Assembly (NCBI GenBank): GCA_003551785.1
Contig: PUNP01000071.1
Span: 1-7,226, forward strand
Length of the DNA: 7,226 nt
DNA from: Candidatus Brocadiaceae bacterium
GTDB lineage: Bacteria > Planctomycetota > Brocadiia > SM23-32
Direction of reading: 5' to 3'
The stretch's first letter is position 1. Each line of letters begins with the position of its first letter. This document shows, piece by piece, positions 1 through 6,473 of this stretch. A program made the position numbers and the translations under genes. A model generated the notes under the pieces. The model saw only the letters and a program-made list of their open reading frames with translations. It ran no database searches and was not told the DNA's origin.

Positions 1-1104
1 AAAAAGCGCAGAAAGATCACCACCACATTTCTGGCAGAACTTCACGTCCATAGGGTTAGTATGCCCGCAAGAGAGACATCCCACGTCCGACGTTGCCGCT
101 CCTTCAGCCACTGTGGCGGTATCTGAACCATCCCGCAGCACTTCAATCAATTCGGATGCCGTTGAGTAGCGTTTGTCCGGATGCTCTTCCAGGCACTTCC
201 CAACTACTCCGCGAAGCCCTTCATCACTCACACGGTCAAGCCGGATCGAACGCGGCGGGCTGCCGGTGGTCAGTGCATAAAGTGTTGCGCCCAGCGAGTA
301 GATATCGCTGCGCTCGTCCACACTCTGCCCGCTGATCATCTGCTCCGGTGAGGCGTAGTACATCGTGCCCATCTGCGAGCCGACCATCGTCATCTGAACC
401 TCCGCCTCGCTCTCGTGCGCCAGGCCGAAATCTCCCAGCTTCGGGGTCCCTTTCTCCGACAGCAGGATGTTCCCCGGCTTGATGTCGCGGTGGATGATCC
501 CCTTCTCGTGTGCAGCCGCCAAAGCGCCGGACAGCTGCACGCCGATCTCGCGCACTTCTTCGGGCTCCATCGCACCTTCTTTTTCCATCTTATCCTGAAG
601 ACTACCCCCGGGCACGTATTCCATCACGATCCACAGGTCGCGCCCGTCCTCCAGCACGTCATAGACCTGCACGATGTTGAAGTGGCTCAGCGACGCCACC
701 ACCTTCGCCTCGCGCCAGAAACGCTCAATGGACTTCTGATTCTCTGCGCTTTCCGCACGCAGGCACTTCAGCGCCACGGTCCGCCCGAGCTTGCGGTCGC
801 GTGCCCTGTGCACTGAGCCCATCCCGCCGCTTCCCAGCTCGCCCTGCATCTCGAAGCGGTTGGAGATAGAGGATGTGCTGCCGGAGTCACTGCCGGAACC
901 GCCCACGATCGTCTGCATCTCGTCGGGAGCAGAACCACCATCTGATAGTTCACCCCCCTGAATGGTTTGCATATCGGCAGGGTTACTGGATTCATCGGAC
1001 ACAGGAGTCGATCCGCGCATATCCGTGCCGCATTCGGTGCAAAACTTGGCATCATTCAGATGTTCTTTTCTGCATTTAGGGCAGTGCATTTTTGGGTTTA
1101 ACAT
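1..1104 (-). CDS. Hanks-type Ser/Thr protein kinase with N- and C-terminal zinc ribbons (3' end outside window)
   Basis: The reading frame is open from the ATG at 1104 to the left edge, giving 368 residues and no stop. Residues 8-25 form a zinc ribbon (C8, C11, C22, C25). Residues 30-82 are a Ser/Gly-rich linker with two near-identical MQTI(Q/V)GG motifs. The kinase domain spans about 84-325: glycine loop GSGGMGSV (91-98), VALK lysine K113, probable helix-C E132, catalytic loop HRDIKPGN (205-212), DFG (225-227), ASPEQ in place of APE (251-255), and the DxxS region (D267). All catalytic residues are present, so it should be active; the C-lobe is somewhat compact. A second zinc ribbon follows (C343, C346, C357, C360), and the remaining C-terminus is unseen. 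T239 and T247 in the activation loop are candidate phosphosites. No Shine-Dalgarno is evident; the ATG at 1089 (MHCPKC) is an alternative start. Cytosolic signalling by phosphorylation is the family role; the substrate is unknown. Confidence 0.93.
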   Translation of the reverse strand, partial: MLNPKMHCPKCRKEHLNDAKFCTECGTDMRGSTPVSDESSNPADMQTIQGGELSDGGSAPDEMQTIVGGSGSDSGSTSSISNRFEMQGELGSGGMGSVHRARDRKLGRTVALKCLRAESAENQKSIERFWREAKVVASLSHFNIVQVYDVLEDGRDLWIVMEYVPGGSLQDKMEKEGAMEPEEVREIGVQLSGALAAAHEKGIIHRDIKPGNILLSEKGTPKLGDFGLAHESEAEVQMTMVGSQMGTMYYASPEQMISGQSVDERSDIYSLGATLYALTTGSPPRSIRLDRVSDEGLRGVVGKCLEEHPDKRYSTASELIEVLRDGSDTATVAEGAATSDVGCLSCGHTNPMDVKFCQKCGGDLSALF

Positions 1105-1131
1105 AATATGATTTTATTCAGTTGGTTCTAC

Positions 1132-1161
1132 TTTGTATGTGTTCTCCGCCTATATCGTCAA
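1132..1161 (-). promoter_or_regulatory. Candidate sigma-70-like promoter for the kinase gene
   Basis: On the minus strand a TTGACG hexamer (1156-1161) is followed after 18 nt by TACAAA (1132-1137), about 28 nt before the kinase ATG at 1104. The match is 5/6 to the -35 and 4/6 to the -10 consensus. It would let the kinase be transcribed separately from the upstream genes. The region is AT-rich, so a chance match is possible. Confidence 0.3.
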
Positions 1162-1181
1162 TCAACTGACATGAAAGGCTA

Positions 1182-1211
1182 AACTACGAAATGCGCGAAA
1201 TGACGGGAAAA
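1182..1211 (+). repeat. Dispersed boundary repeat, copy A
   Basis: The 19-nt core AACTACGAAATGCGCGAAA (1182-1200) differs at two positions from the core shared exactly by copies B, C and D. It continues as a purine-rich TGACGGGAAAA tail like the other copies. The AACTAC end faces the kinase gene, whose start lies about 77 nt away. It is a solitary copy in the gap before the kinase. Confidence 0.75.
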
Positions 1212-1229
1212 ACGGCGAACGGCAAAACA

Positions 1230-1325
1230 TTAAACAACTAAAACCCCATCAGGTGAAGAACGGCAAGGGGCAAATATCCCTTGCTGAATGTGCCGTATCA
1301 ACGTTTTATCGTCGGTCTGTGACAT
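1230..1325 (-). CDS. Possible 31-residue small protein, unknown function
   Basis: An ATG at 1325 is preceded by GGAGGAG (1333-1339) at a 7-nt spacing, the strongest ribosome binding site in the window. It opens a frame of 31 residues beginning MSQTDDKTLIRHIQQG and ending at a TAA at 1230-1232. It starts 28 nt after the stop of the zinc-ribbon membrane protein, so it could be translated from the same transcript. The start faintly resembles the opening of regulatory proteins of the form 'TDxxLIRxIQxG', but this is too short to assign. It may be a real small protein, a leader peptide for the kinase, or the surviving 5' end of a deleted gene. A hairpin (1263-1284) lies inside it. Confidence 0.42.
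   Translation of the reverse strand: MSQTDDKTLIRHIQQGIFAPCRSSPDGVLVV
1263..1284. repeat. Perfect 7-bp inverted repeat (hairpin) inside the small ORF
   Basis: GCAAGGG (1263-1269) and CCCTTGC (1278-1284) are perfect complements around an 8-nt loop. There is a second complementary pair just outside, ACGGCA (1260-1265) with TGCCGT (1291-1296), which partly competes with the inner stem. No T-tract follows on either strand, so it is not a standard intrinsic terminator. It could be an RNA switch or a pause site between the membrane-protein and kinase genes, or a chance structure. Confidence 0.4.
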
Positions 1326-1332
1326 TTTAAAA

Positions 1333-1339
1333 CTCCTCC
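1333..1339 (-). promoter_or_regulatory. Strong Shine-Dalgarno (GGAGGAG) of the small ORF
   Basis: GGAGGAG lies 7 nt before the ATG at 1325 and 14 nt after the membrane-protein stop codon. It has no other start codon to serve nearby, and it is the main evidence that the small ORF is translated. Confidence 0.55.
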
Positions 1340-1353
1340 AAGCATCTGTAAAC

Positions 1354-2673
1354 CTATTGCGATTTACCTTTTTGAACTTCTTCTAACCTTCCCTTAAAGC
1401 GCCAGTATAAAATGCCTATAAAAAAGGCAAGCATTATTAAAAAAGTGCTTAAAGAAAACATCCCAATCTTATATGGTAAAACTTGTTCCCCCATTATGCG
1501 TTCAAAAACCTTGGCAATAATCCAAAGTGCCAGTGACAAAAATGGAAAAATCATAACTATATAGGCCAATAATACGACAATATTCTTTAAAAAACATTGT
1601 GAAGCTTTACGGATATCATATTCGACTATATTAACGGAAAATATAAACCAAAAGAAAAATGCTGAAAAAAGGTAAAATAAAATTGAAGGGACATGAAGCC
1701 AGTGTGAATCATGAACATATTCAGTTATTACCTCCGACAAAGTAACAGCAAAAATGGCAGATATTAAAACTGCAATTGATGGGATAACTTTCGACCTGAT
1801 ACATTTTCCCAAAAAAGATAACGATGGCAATAAAGTTCTTGAAAATTCTTTAGTTACACTGGATATAAAAACAATGATAAATTTGCTGAGATAATAAATT
1901 GACCCCATACATGCATTCAGAATTGCAACTGGGATGTTGACAGTTAGATTTAGAATCGAAAAACCTATTTTCTGCAATGTTTCCTTTATAACAATTACAG
2001 GAATCAATATCATTGGTTTACCTACCGAATCAAGCTGCGGTCCACTTTTAATGTTTATCGGATTTATCCAATCTGTTTTTAAACTAATTACCCCTATATC
2101 CATTTTTAATGCTGAGGCTGCGATAAAAGTCACTATATATCCCCCTACGGCAAGCCAGACAACATTTTTAAAACTTTCTAAAAAATGAGATGCTCTGTTA
2201 GGGATGACCGCAAAAGGAGGAAGTATATATGAAATCAAAAGAAAGCAGCCATAAGAAAGTATAACTAAAGTCCATATGAAATATACCTTTAATAAGGTAT
2301 CATTGTTTGATTTTTCTTTCGCCAATTCTCCAAATCTGTATATGAAATATGATGTTAAAACCAAGGAAAAAACAAAATTGGTCTGCCAATCCAAGACAAA
2401 CAAAAACATAAAGCCGATAAAAACCATAAACATATAAATAAACTCTTTTTGTTTTTTCGAAAACCAAAGGCAAAAAAAGAAAAAGAACTGACCTATAAAT
2501 AACATAATAAGAGATGGCAATGGGTACATCCCCAATGCTATCCCAAGCCCAAGGAATAATATCACTTGAAAAATAAAAACATCTTTAAAATGTTTTGGGA
2601 TAGCTTTCGAACATGTGCTGCAAAACATATCATAAAGTTCAAGTGTACTGTTGCATTTTGAACATTTTTCCAT
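1354..2673 (-). CDS. Polytopic membrane protein with N-terminal zinc ribbon
   Basis: I do not recognise the family. With the start chosen here it has 439 residues. Residues 4-21 form a CxxC-10-CxxC zinc ribbon (C4, C7, C18, C21), similar to that at the kinase N-terminus. The rest is strongly hydrophobic with about 11-13 possible membrane helices, roughly at 33-50, 53-71, 79-94, 99-112, 131-152, 172-189, 220-256, 258-272, 296-315, 328-346, 364-387 and 404-423, and a short basic tail. The ATG at 2673 is preferred because AAAGGG (2683-2688) lies 9 nt upstream; an ATG at 2769 would add 32 hydrophilic residues but has no clear Shine-Dalgarno. It lies downstream of the caspase gene with no terminator in between, so co-transcription is likely. 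By hand count, sampled stretches are about 28-30% GC, far below the kinase. Integral inner-membrane location is inferred; a transporter, pore or caspase substrate are all possible. Confidence 0.85.
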   Translation of the reverse strand: MEKCSKCNSTLELYDMFCSTCSKAIPKHFKDVFIFQVILFLGLGIALGMYPLPSLIMLFIGQFFFFFCLWFSKKQKEFIYMFMVFIGFMFLFVLDWQTNFVFSLVLTSYFIYRFGELAKEKSNNDTLLKVYFIWTLVILSYGCFLLISYILPPFAVIPNRASHFLESFKNVVWLAVGGYIVTFIAASALKMDIGVISLKTDWINPINIKSGPQLDSVGKPMILIPVIVIKETLQKIGFSILNLTVNIPVAILNACMGSIYYLSKFIIVFISSVTKEFSRTLLPSLSFLGKCIRSKVIPSIAVLISAIFAVTLSEVITEYVHDSHWLHVPSILFYLFSAFFFWFIFSVNIVEYDIRKASQCFLKNIVVLLAYIVMIFPFLSLALWIIAKVFERIMGEQVLPYKIGMFSLSTFLIMLAFFIGILYWRFKGRLEEVQKGKSQ

Positions 2674-2682
2674 ATAGCCATT

Positions 2683-2688
2683 CCCTTT
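2683..2688 (-). promoter_or_regulatory. Shine-Dalgarno deciding the start of the zinc-ribbon membrane protein
   Basis: AAAGGG (within GAAAGGGAA) sits 9 nt before the ATG at 2673, which begins the protein directly with the zinc ribbon (MEKCSKC). The in-frame ATG at 2769 is preceded only by A-rich sequence, so the shorter start is favoured. Confidence 0.5.
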
Positions 2689-2804
2689 CACATTGGTCTG
2701 CCCTCTTTCGGACTGACAGCAACTTTTATTTTTGTATGAATCCGAATTGATATCCTTGTCGTCATCCATAATTCAGTAATCTTTTTTGAATCGATAAAAG
2801 AAAT

Positions 2805-4427
2805 TCACTGTTCAATAATCACACGGAATCCTAACTCTTTGTTTGAATAACCTGTGGGGTATTTAACTCGTGAAGCTGCTCTGCAAAAGCTTGGTTCAGC
2901 AGCCCAACTACCGCCTTTGGCCACTCTCTGGCTCTTTTCTAAAGGCTTTTTTGTAGCGTTTTTTGCATAACAATTTCGGCACCATTCCCACACGTTTCCA
3001 AGTGTTGAATACACTCCCCAAGGATTGGGTTTATATCGCTTAACAGGACATGTTCCTATTACCGAAGATTTAGAATTTTGGAAACTCAATAAACCCCATT
3101 TATTAAAAAGGCAAAGGCAAAATTCCTTATCTATTTTATTCCCAAAATAGTGCGTCTGGGTAGTTCCAGCACGGCAAAAATACTCCCATTGTATTTCATG
3201 TGGTATATTCACTCTCACCCCCAGTTTTTCTGACAACCACCTGCAGTATGCTAAAGCATCATCGAATGTTATATCAACTACAGGGTTGTCAGCACGATTG
3301 AAATCAAATTTCTTATACTTCCCGCTATTATGATCAGGGGCAAATTCATGGTACATCGCATTTGTAACCGGGGTTGCCAACACCAAAAAGTCACTTTCCA
3401 ATTCGATTTCTTGCCGAACCTCATCTTCATGACGCCCGAGTTCGTCTTCTGGCGAACCCATAATATATTTGTTTTTTTTCACATATACAAAGCTAAGCCC
3501 AAGTGATTTAACTCTAAAATATTCGATTTTCTTTGTTTGAACCCCCTTAGGTGTCAGACATTCTACTTCTTTATTTTCTATCTCACCCCACCATTTGATC
3601 GGTTTGGCCTTACTTTTCGTTTCGCAAACCTTTTCCAAATTTCTTTTGGGTATTTGGGTTGGAATATGTTGCGTCTTTTTTCGATGAAAAAGGACTATAT
3701 CATCCGTTGTTTTACTTATTTTTACAGGTGTTTGGACAAGACATCTGGGTTTGCACCAGTTTATTATACTGCATCGGCATTCTCGAAATAATGCCTCCAG
3801 AGTTACACGCTCTTCACTGTCGGGTTCAATATTTTTTATAGCTTCGATTAACGCCCAGGTGAAAACTCCTTGCCCTTGTTCTTGAAATTCATGCGATATC
3901 TGATCTTCCTTACAGCTTGCAATTGTATAGATACCTTCTGCTGAATCCAGTTCACTAACTGTTGTTTTTGTCATCGGCATTATATCCCGACCAGCACCGC
4001 TGTGACATGCATCAAGAAAAAAAACCTTTTGCCTCGCTTTACAACTTTCTACTAATTCCTGCACATGGGAAAGCCGTATGCCGGTGACGTCCAGCGAATG
4101 CATATTTCCATCGGATGGAATAAGTAACGTACTGCCATTTCTGAGGAGGCCATGTCCAGAGAAATGTAAAACGAGCAAGTCGTTTGGTCCCACAAATGTC
4201 AACCAGCTGGCAAGCCAGGAATGGATATTTCCGTAAGTAGGCTTCCGTTCCTCCGGCTCGTCATCGGTTAACAACAACACGTTATTTTTTGGAAAACCGC
4301 AGTATTCAACGAGCGTCTGCTCCATCAATTGGACGTCCTGGACGCAGCAGTTCAGAGAACCGAGACTTTCATGATAATCGTTTATGCCGATCAGGATGGC
4401 GTATTTGCTGCTGGTTTGATTTGGCAT
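2805..4427 (-). CDS. Caspase-like (peptidase C14) protease fused to FGE/SUMF1-like domain
   Basis: A 540-residue protein of two domains. The caspase-like domain covers about 8-245: first strand YAILIGINDY (9-18), the histidine motif HFSGHG with H92, and the cysteine motif FFLDACHSG with C141, so the His/Cys dyad is intact. A Lys/Arg-rich linker (about 244-305) could be self-cleaved, since bacterial caspase relatives often cut after basic residues. The C-terminal FGE-sulfatase-type domain runs from about 307 to 539, with YIMGSPEDE, a W(E)YFCRAG segment, LGNVWEWC, KGGSW and LGFRVI. In KGGSWAAEPSFC the first copper cysteine of true formylglycine-generating enzymes is replaced by Ala (A510) and only the second (C515) remains, so oxidase activity is unlikely; ligand or protein binding is more plausible. 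The start is the ATG at 4427, with AGGAG 9 nt upstream; a TTG at 4463 would add 12 residues. No signal peptide is seen. Confidence 0.95.
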   Translation of the reverse strand: MPNQTSSKYAILIGINDYHESLGSLNCCVQDVQLMEQTLVEYCGFPKNNVLLLTDDEPEERKPTYGNIHSWLASWLTFVGPNDLLVLHFSGHGLLRNGSTLLIPSDGNMHSLDVTGIRLSHVQELVESCKARQKVFFLDACHSGAGRDIMPMTKTTVSELDSAEGIYTIASCKEDQISHEFQEQGQGVFTWALIEAIKNIEPDSEERVTLEALFRECRCSIINWCKPRCLVQTPVKISKTTDDIVLFHRKKTQHIPTQIPKRNLEKVCETKSKAKPIKWWGEIENKEVECLTPKGVQTKKIEYFRVKSLGLSFVYVKKNKYIMGSPEDELGRHEDEVRQEIELESDFLVLATPVTNAMYHEFAPDHNSGKYKKFDFNRADNPVVDITFDDALAYCRWLSEKLGVRVNIPHEIQWEYFCRAGTTQTHYFGNKIDKEFCLCLFNKWGLLSFQNSKSSVIGTCPVKRYKPNPWGVYSTLGNVWEWCRNCYAKNATKKPLEKSQRVAKGGSWAAEPSFCRAASRVKYPTGYSNKELGFRVIIEQ

Positions 4428-4436
4428 AGAAGATAT

Positions 4437-4441
4437 CTCCT
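4437..4441 (-). promoter_or_regulatory. Shine-Dalgarno deciding the caspase gene start
   Basis: AGGAG lies 9 nt before the ATG at 4427. The longer alternative, TTG at 4463, has no comparable site and would place this sequence inside the coding region. The ATG is therefore the better start. Confidence 0.65.
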
Positions 4442-4483
4442 GATTACTGCTGATACTTTTCAATTATTTATACATGGCTTTAA

Positions 4484-4519
4484 TTCGTCTTTTCGCGCAA
4501 TTTCGCGTGTTTCGTAGTT
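4484..4519 (-). repeat. Dispersed boundary repeat, copy B
   Basis: Read on the minus strand, the core AACTACGAAACACGCGAAA (4501-4519) begins 4 nt after the stop codon of the SPFH/DUF4384 gene and continues into TTGCGCGAAAAGACG. The core is identical to copies C and D. It occupies much of the short gap before the caspase gene. Confidence 0.85.
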
Positions 4520-4523
4520 GGAT

Positions 4524-6167
4524 TTACGCCTCCACTAAAAACGAAAGAATACCCGCCTGCCAGCTCTCCTCCGGCATGTCGGCCAGTTGGTCAAGCATCG
4601 CATCTACGCGCTCGGAACTCAGCAGCGAGAACGGATTCTGCGGCGTGGACTCGTAAATGTCGGCCTCCGTTACCAGCGGTTCCGCCGTGACGATAACGAC
4701 AAGCTCCTCCCAGCCCGGGGGGCCGACTTCGAGATATTGCAGGCCGCTGCGGCTTAAATCCTCACCCGGCAGCAGCTCGCCGGGTATATTGTATTTTTTA
4801 CCCGCCTTGACTTTCGCCTTTCCGATGCCGACATACGCGTTTGGGCTGTGCAGCCAGACCTTTCCGCTCGTCCCTATATTTATCACGGTCGCATAGCCAG
4901 ACTCACGCGGCATGAATTCGAACTGAAGAGGTGAGTTCACCGCCAGCGAGTCAACCTTCCGGACCCCTATATCCCGTGTGGTCAACTCCACCTTCTTCAT
5001 CATAACGCCCCGTGCGGCGCTGCCGGCTTTCTCGCGCAGCACCTGGGCAAAATACTCAGGCGATAACGTCTTGCCGATCAGTTCCATCGTTTGGGAAGAC
5101 ATTTTTGATACCGAAACGCCAAGGCGTTCCCTCTGCTGTCTGTCCTCACGTATTGCCGAGCTGGTCTCCTGGTTTTCCTTCATCGCATCTTTCGTGACTT
5201 CAGCGAGTTCGGAAAGCTGCGCCATCGCCTCTTTCAGGTTGTTTTGCATCTCATTGTTTCTTTTCTCCGCTTCCTCCGCCTGCCGGAGCACTTCCTTTGC
5301 CGAATCGGTTCTGTGGCGAATTTCTTCAATTTCCGCTTCGACCTGCGCCTTCTCCTTCTCTGCCTTCAGCCTCGCCTGCTCCATCTCAATATCCGACTCC
5401 AGCTTTTTTTTCTGCCGCTGCTGTTCCAGCTCCTCGATCTTTGTCTGGCGCTGCTGTTCAGACAGTCTCGCATCGGCCTCAATTTCCTTTTTAGCCGTCT
5501 CAAACTGTGTCTGCTGCTGCCGAAGCGTGAGTTCTCTTTCATGCTGCTGCCTCAGTGCCTCAGATTCAAGCTCCTGCAGCTTCTGCTGTTTTTTTATCTG
5601 CTTCTCCTTGTCGGCCGTTGCGGACTGGTAGCTGACCGATTTGATTTCTTTCAGTTCCAGCCATCCACAACCTATCCAGTCCGGCAGTTTTTTCAGCCAC
5701 CACCCGGCCGGCAGCGCGTCCTGATTCTTCAGCGCATCATAATTAAGGCTCGATATTTCATCCGAAAGCGGCTGGCGGCACGACTGAATCAGTGTGTTTT
5801 CAAGTGATGTGACGTTGATACTATCGGTTGTCGTCAGTCTTTCCATGGCGTATCCATTCAAAAACGCCCTCGGCTCATTTATCCTGCACGCCGCACTGAC
5901 GGTCAGATCGATATCCTCGCCATCGCCCGACCTGAGACCGGCGTAGGACCATTCAACATCAAATATGTCGTTTGTGACCTGCACGAGCGTATCATCATCG
6001 TTCAGTTTACCGACGTCATTAATATCCATCACACGTTCAAGTTCCCGGGTATTATCGGGGAAAGAGCGGTAGAGATAGGTTTCTGCAGAGGTATTATTTA
6101 TAAATTTTACAACTTCCTTTTTTTTCCCAAAGAAATTCGATGAGGACCTGAATTTTTGACATATCAT
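4524..6167 (-). CDS. SPFH-like, coiled-coil protein with C-terminal DUF4384-like domain
   Basis: A 547-residue protein in three parts. Residues about 14-180 resemble an SPFH/band-7 domain: an opening FGKKKEVVKFI, a beta-rich stretch with a 'DIDLTVSAACRINEPRAFL' pattern, and a final strand before the helix. Residues about 185-348 are a long Glu/Gln/Lys/Arg-rich coiled coil, as follows SPFH domains in flotillin/stomatin-type proteins. Residues about 411-500 match the DUF4384 pattern (GYATVINI, GKVWLHSPN, an IPGE segment, then VGPPGWEELVVIVTAEPL); this domain is often seen in proteins linked to caspases and Hanks kinases. The last 47 residues are acidic. No clear membrane helix or signal peptide is seen, so membrane attachment would be peripheral. 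The ATG at 6167 has AGGAG (6178-6182) 10 nt upstream. It probably forms oligomeric scaffolds at the membrane and could regulate, or be cut by, the downstream caspase (inference). The SPFH call is weaker than the coiled-coil and DUF4384 calls. Confidence 0.9.
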   Translation of the reverse strand: MICQKFRSSSNFFGKKKEVVKFINNTSAETYLYRSFPDNTRELERVMDINDVGKLNDDDTLVQVTNDIFDVEWSYAGLRSGDGEDIDLTVSAACRINEPRAFLNGYAMERLTTTDSINVTSLENTLIQSCRQPLSDEISSLNYDALKNQDALPAGWWLKKLPDWIGCGWLELKEIKSVSYQSATADKEKQIKKQQKLQELESEALRQQHERELTLRQQQTQFETAKKEIEADARLSEQQRQTKIEELEQQRQKKKLESDIEMEQARLKAEKEKAQVEAEIEEIRHRTDSAKEVLRQAEEAEKRNNEMQNNLKEAMAQLSELAEVTKDAMKENQETSSAIREDRQQRERLGVSVSKMSSQTMELIGKTLSPEYFAQVLREKAGSAARGVMMKKVELTTRDIGVRKVDSLAVNSPLQFEFMPRESGYATVINIGTSGKVWLHSPNAYVGIGKAKVKAGKKYNIPGELLPGEDLSRSGLQYLEVGPPGWEELVVIVTAEPLVTEADIYESTPQNPFSLLSSERVDAMLDQLADMPEESWQAGILSFLVEA

Positions 6168-6207
6168 TGTGCTGTTTCTCCTATAGTAATGAACGGCAAC
6201 GGCATTA

Positions 6208-6240
6208 AACTACGAAACACGCGAAAAACACTAAAAAAAA
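6208..6240 (+). repeat. Dispersed boundary repeat, copy C
   Basis: The core AACTACGAAACACGCGAAA (6208-6226) is identical to copies B and D, followed by an A-rich tail. Its AACTAC end faces the SPFH gene start about 40 nt away. Confidence 0.85.
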
Positions 6241-6257
6241 TAACGTCTACGGATTTG

Positions 6258-6290
6258 AACTACGAAACACGCGAAATGACGCGAAAAAAG
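6258..6290 (+). repeat. Dispersed boundary repeat, copy D
   Basis: The core AACTACGAAACACGCGAAA (6258-6276) is identical to copy C and starts 50 nt after it, so C and D form a direct doublet. The tail TGACGCGAAAAAAG resembles that of copy A. Its first 20 nt (6257-6276) can pair with copy E2 at 19 of 20 positions. Confidence 0.85.
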
Positions 6291-6341
6291 GACATATAAG
6301 ACAAAAGGCTAAAAACATATAACTAACAACGGCGGAAGAAA

Positions 6342-6355
6342 ATAGGAAAACCTAT
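6342..6355 (-). terminator. Weak candidate hairpin terminator
   Basis: On the minus strand ATAGG-TTTT-CCTAT forms a 5-bp stem with a 4-nt loop, followed by TTTCTT. It could end transcripts coming from the CsgG-like gene before the SPFH gene. The stem is short and AT-rich, so the call is weak. Confidence 0.22.
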
Positions 6356-6433
6356 AAAAAGGCGTATATATTGAAACATCTCAAATGCTGTGTCCAAATA
6401 TATCTTGTAATTCTGTTTCTTACCCCGTCGTTT

Positions 6434-6470
6434 CTCCGTTCTTTCACGCCTTTCCAGGTATTTCGTAGTT
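6434..6470 (-). repeat. Dispersed boundary repeat, copy E1 (diverged)
   Basis: On the minus strand it reads AACTACGAAATACCTGGAAA and then GGCGTGAAAGAACGG. It shares the 5' half of the core and the AAAGAACGG tail with E2, from which it is offset by about 39 nt, so E1 and E2 are a tandem doublet. Confidence 0.75.
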
Positions 6471-6473
6471 TTA

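Noticed and set aside
415..816. 133-residue plus-strand ORF
   Set aside because: It lies antisense within the kinase gene, whose motifs are unmistakable, and shows no domain pattern of its own.
1354..2673. Bacterial gasdermin next to the caspase
   Set aside because: Gasdermins are soluble beta-rich proteins of about 250-300 residues; this one has about a dozen hydrophobic helices and a zinc ribbon.
2805..3510. True formylglycine-generating enzyme (sulfatase activator)
   Set aside because: One of the two copper-binding cysteines is Ala, no sulfatase gene is nearby, and the domain is fused to a caspase.
4425..4463. TTG start at 4463 for the caspase gene
   Set aside because: The ATG at 4427 has AGGAG at a 9-nt spacing, while the TTG has no ribosome binding site and adds 12 residues before the conserved first strand.
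4978..5807. Plus-strand ORFs rich in Ser/Cys or Leu
   Set aside because: They are the antisense image of the Glu/Gln/Lys-rich coiled coil; their biased composition follows directly from it.
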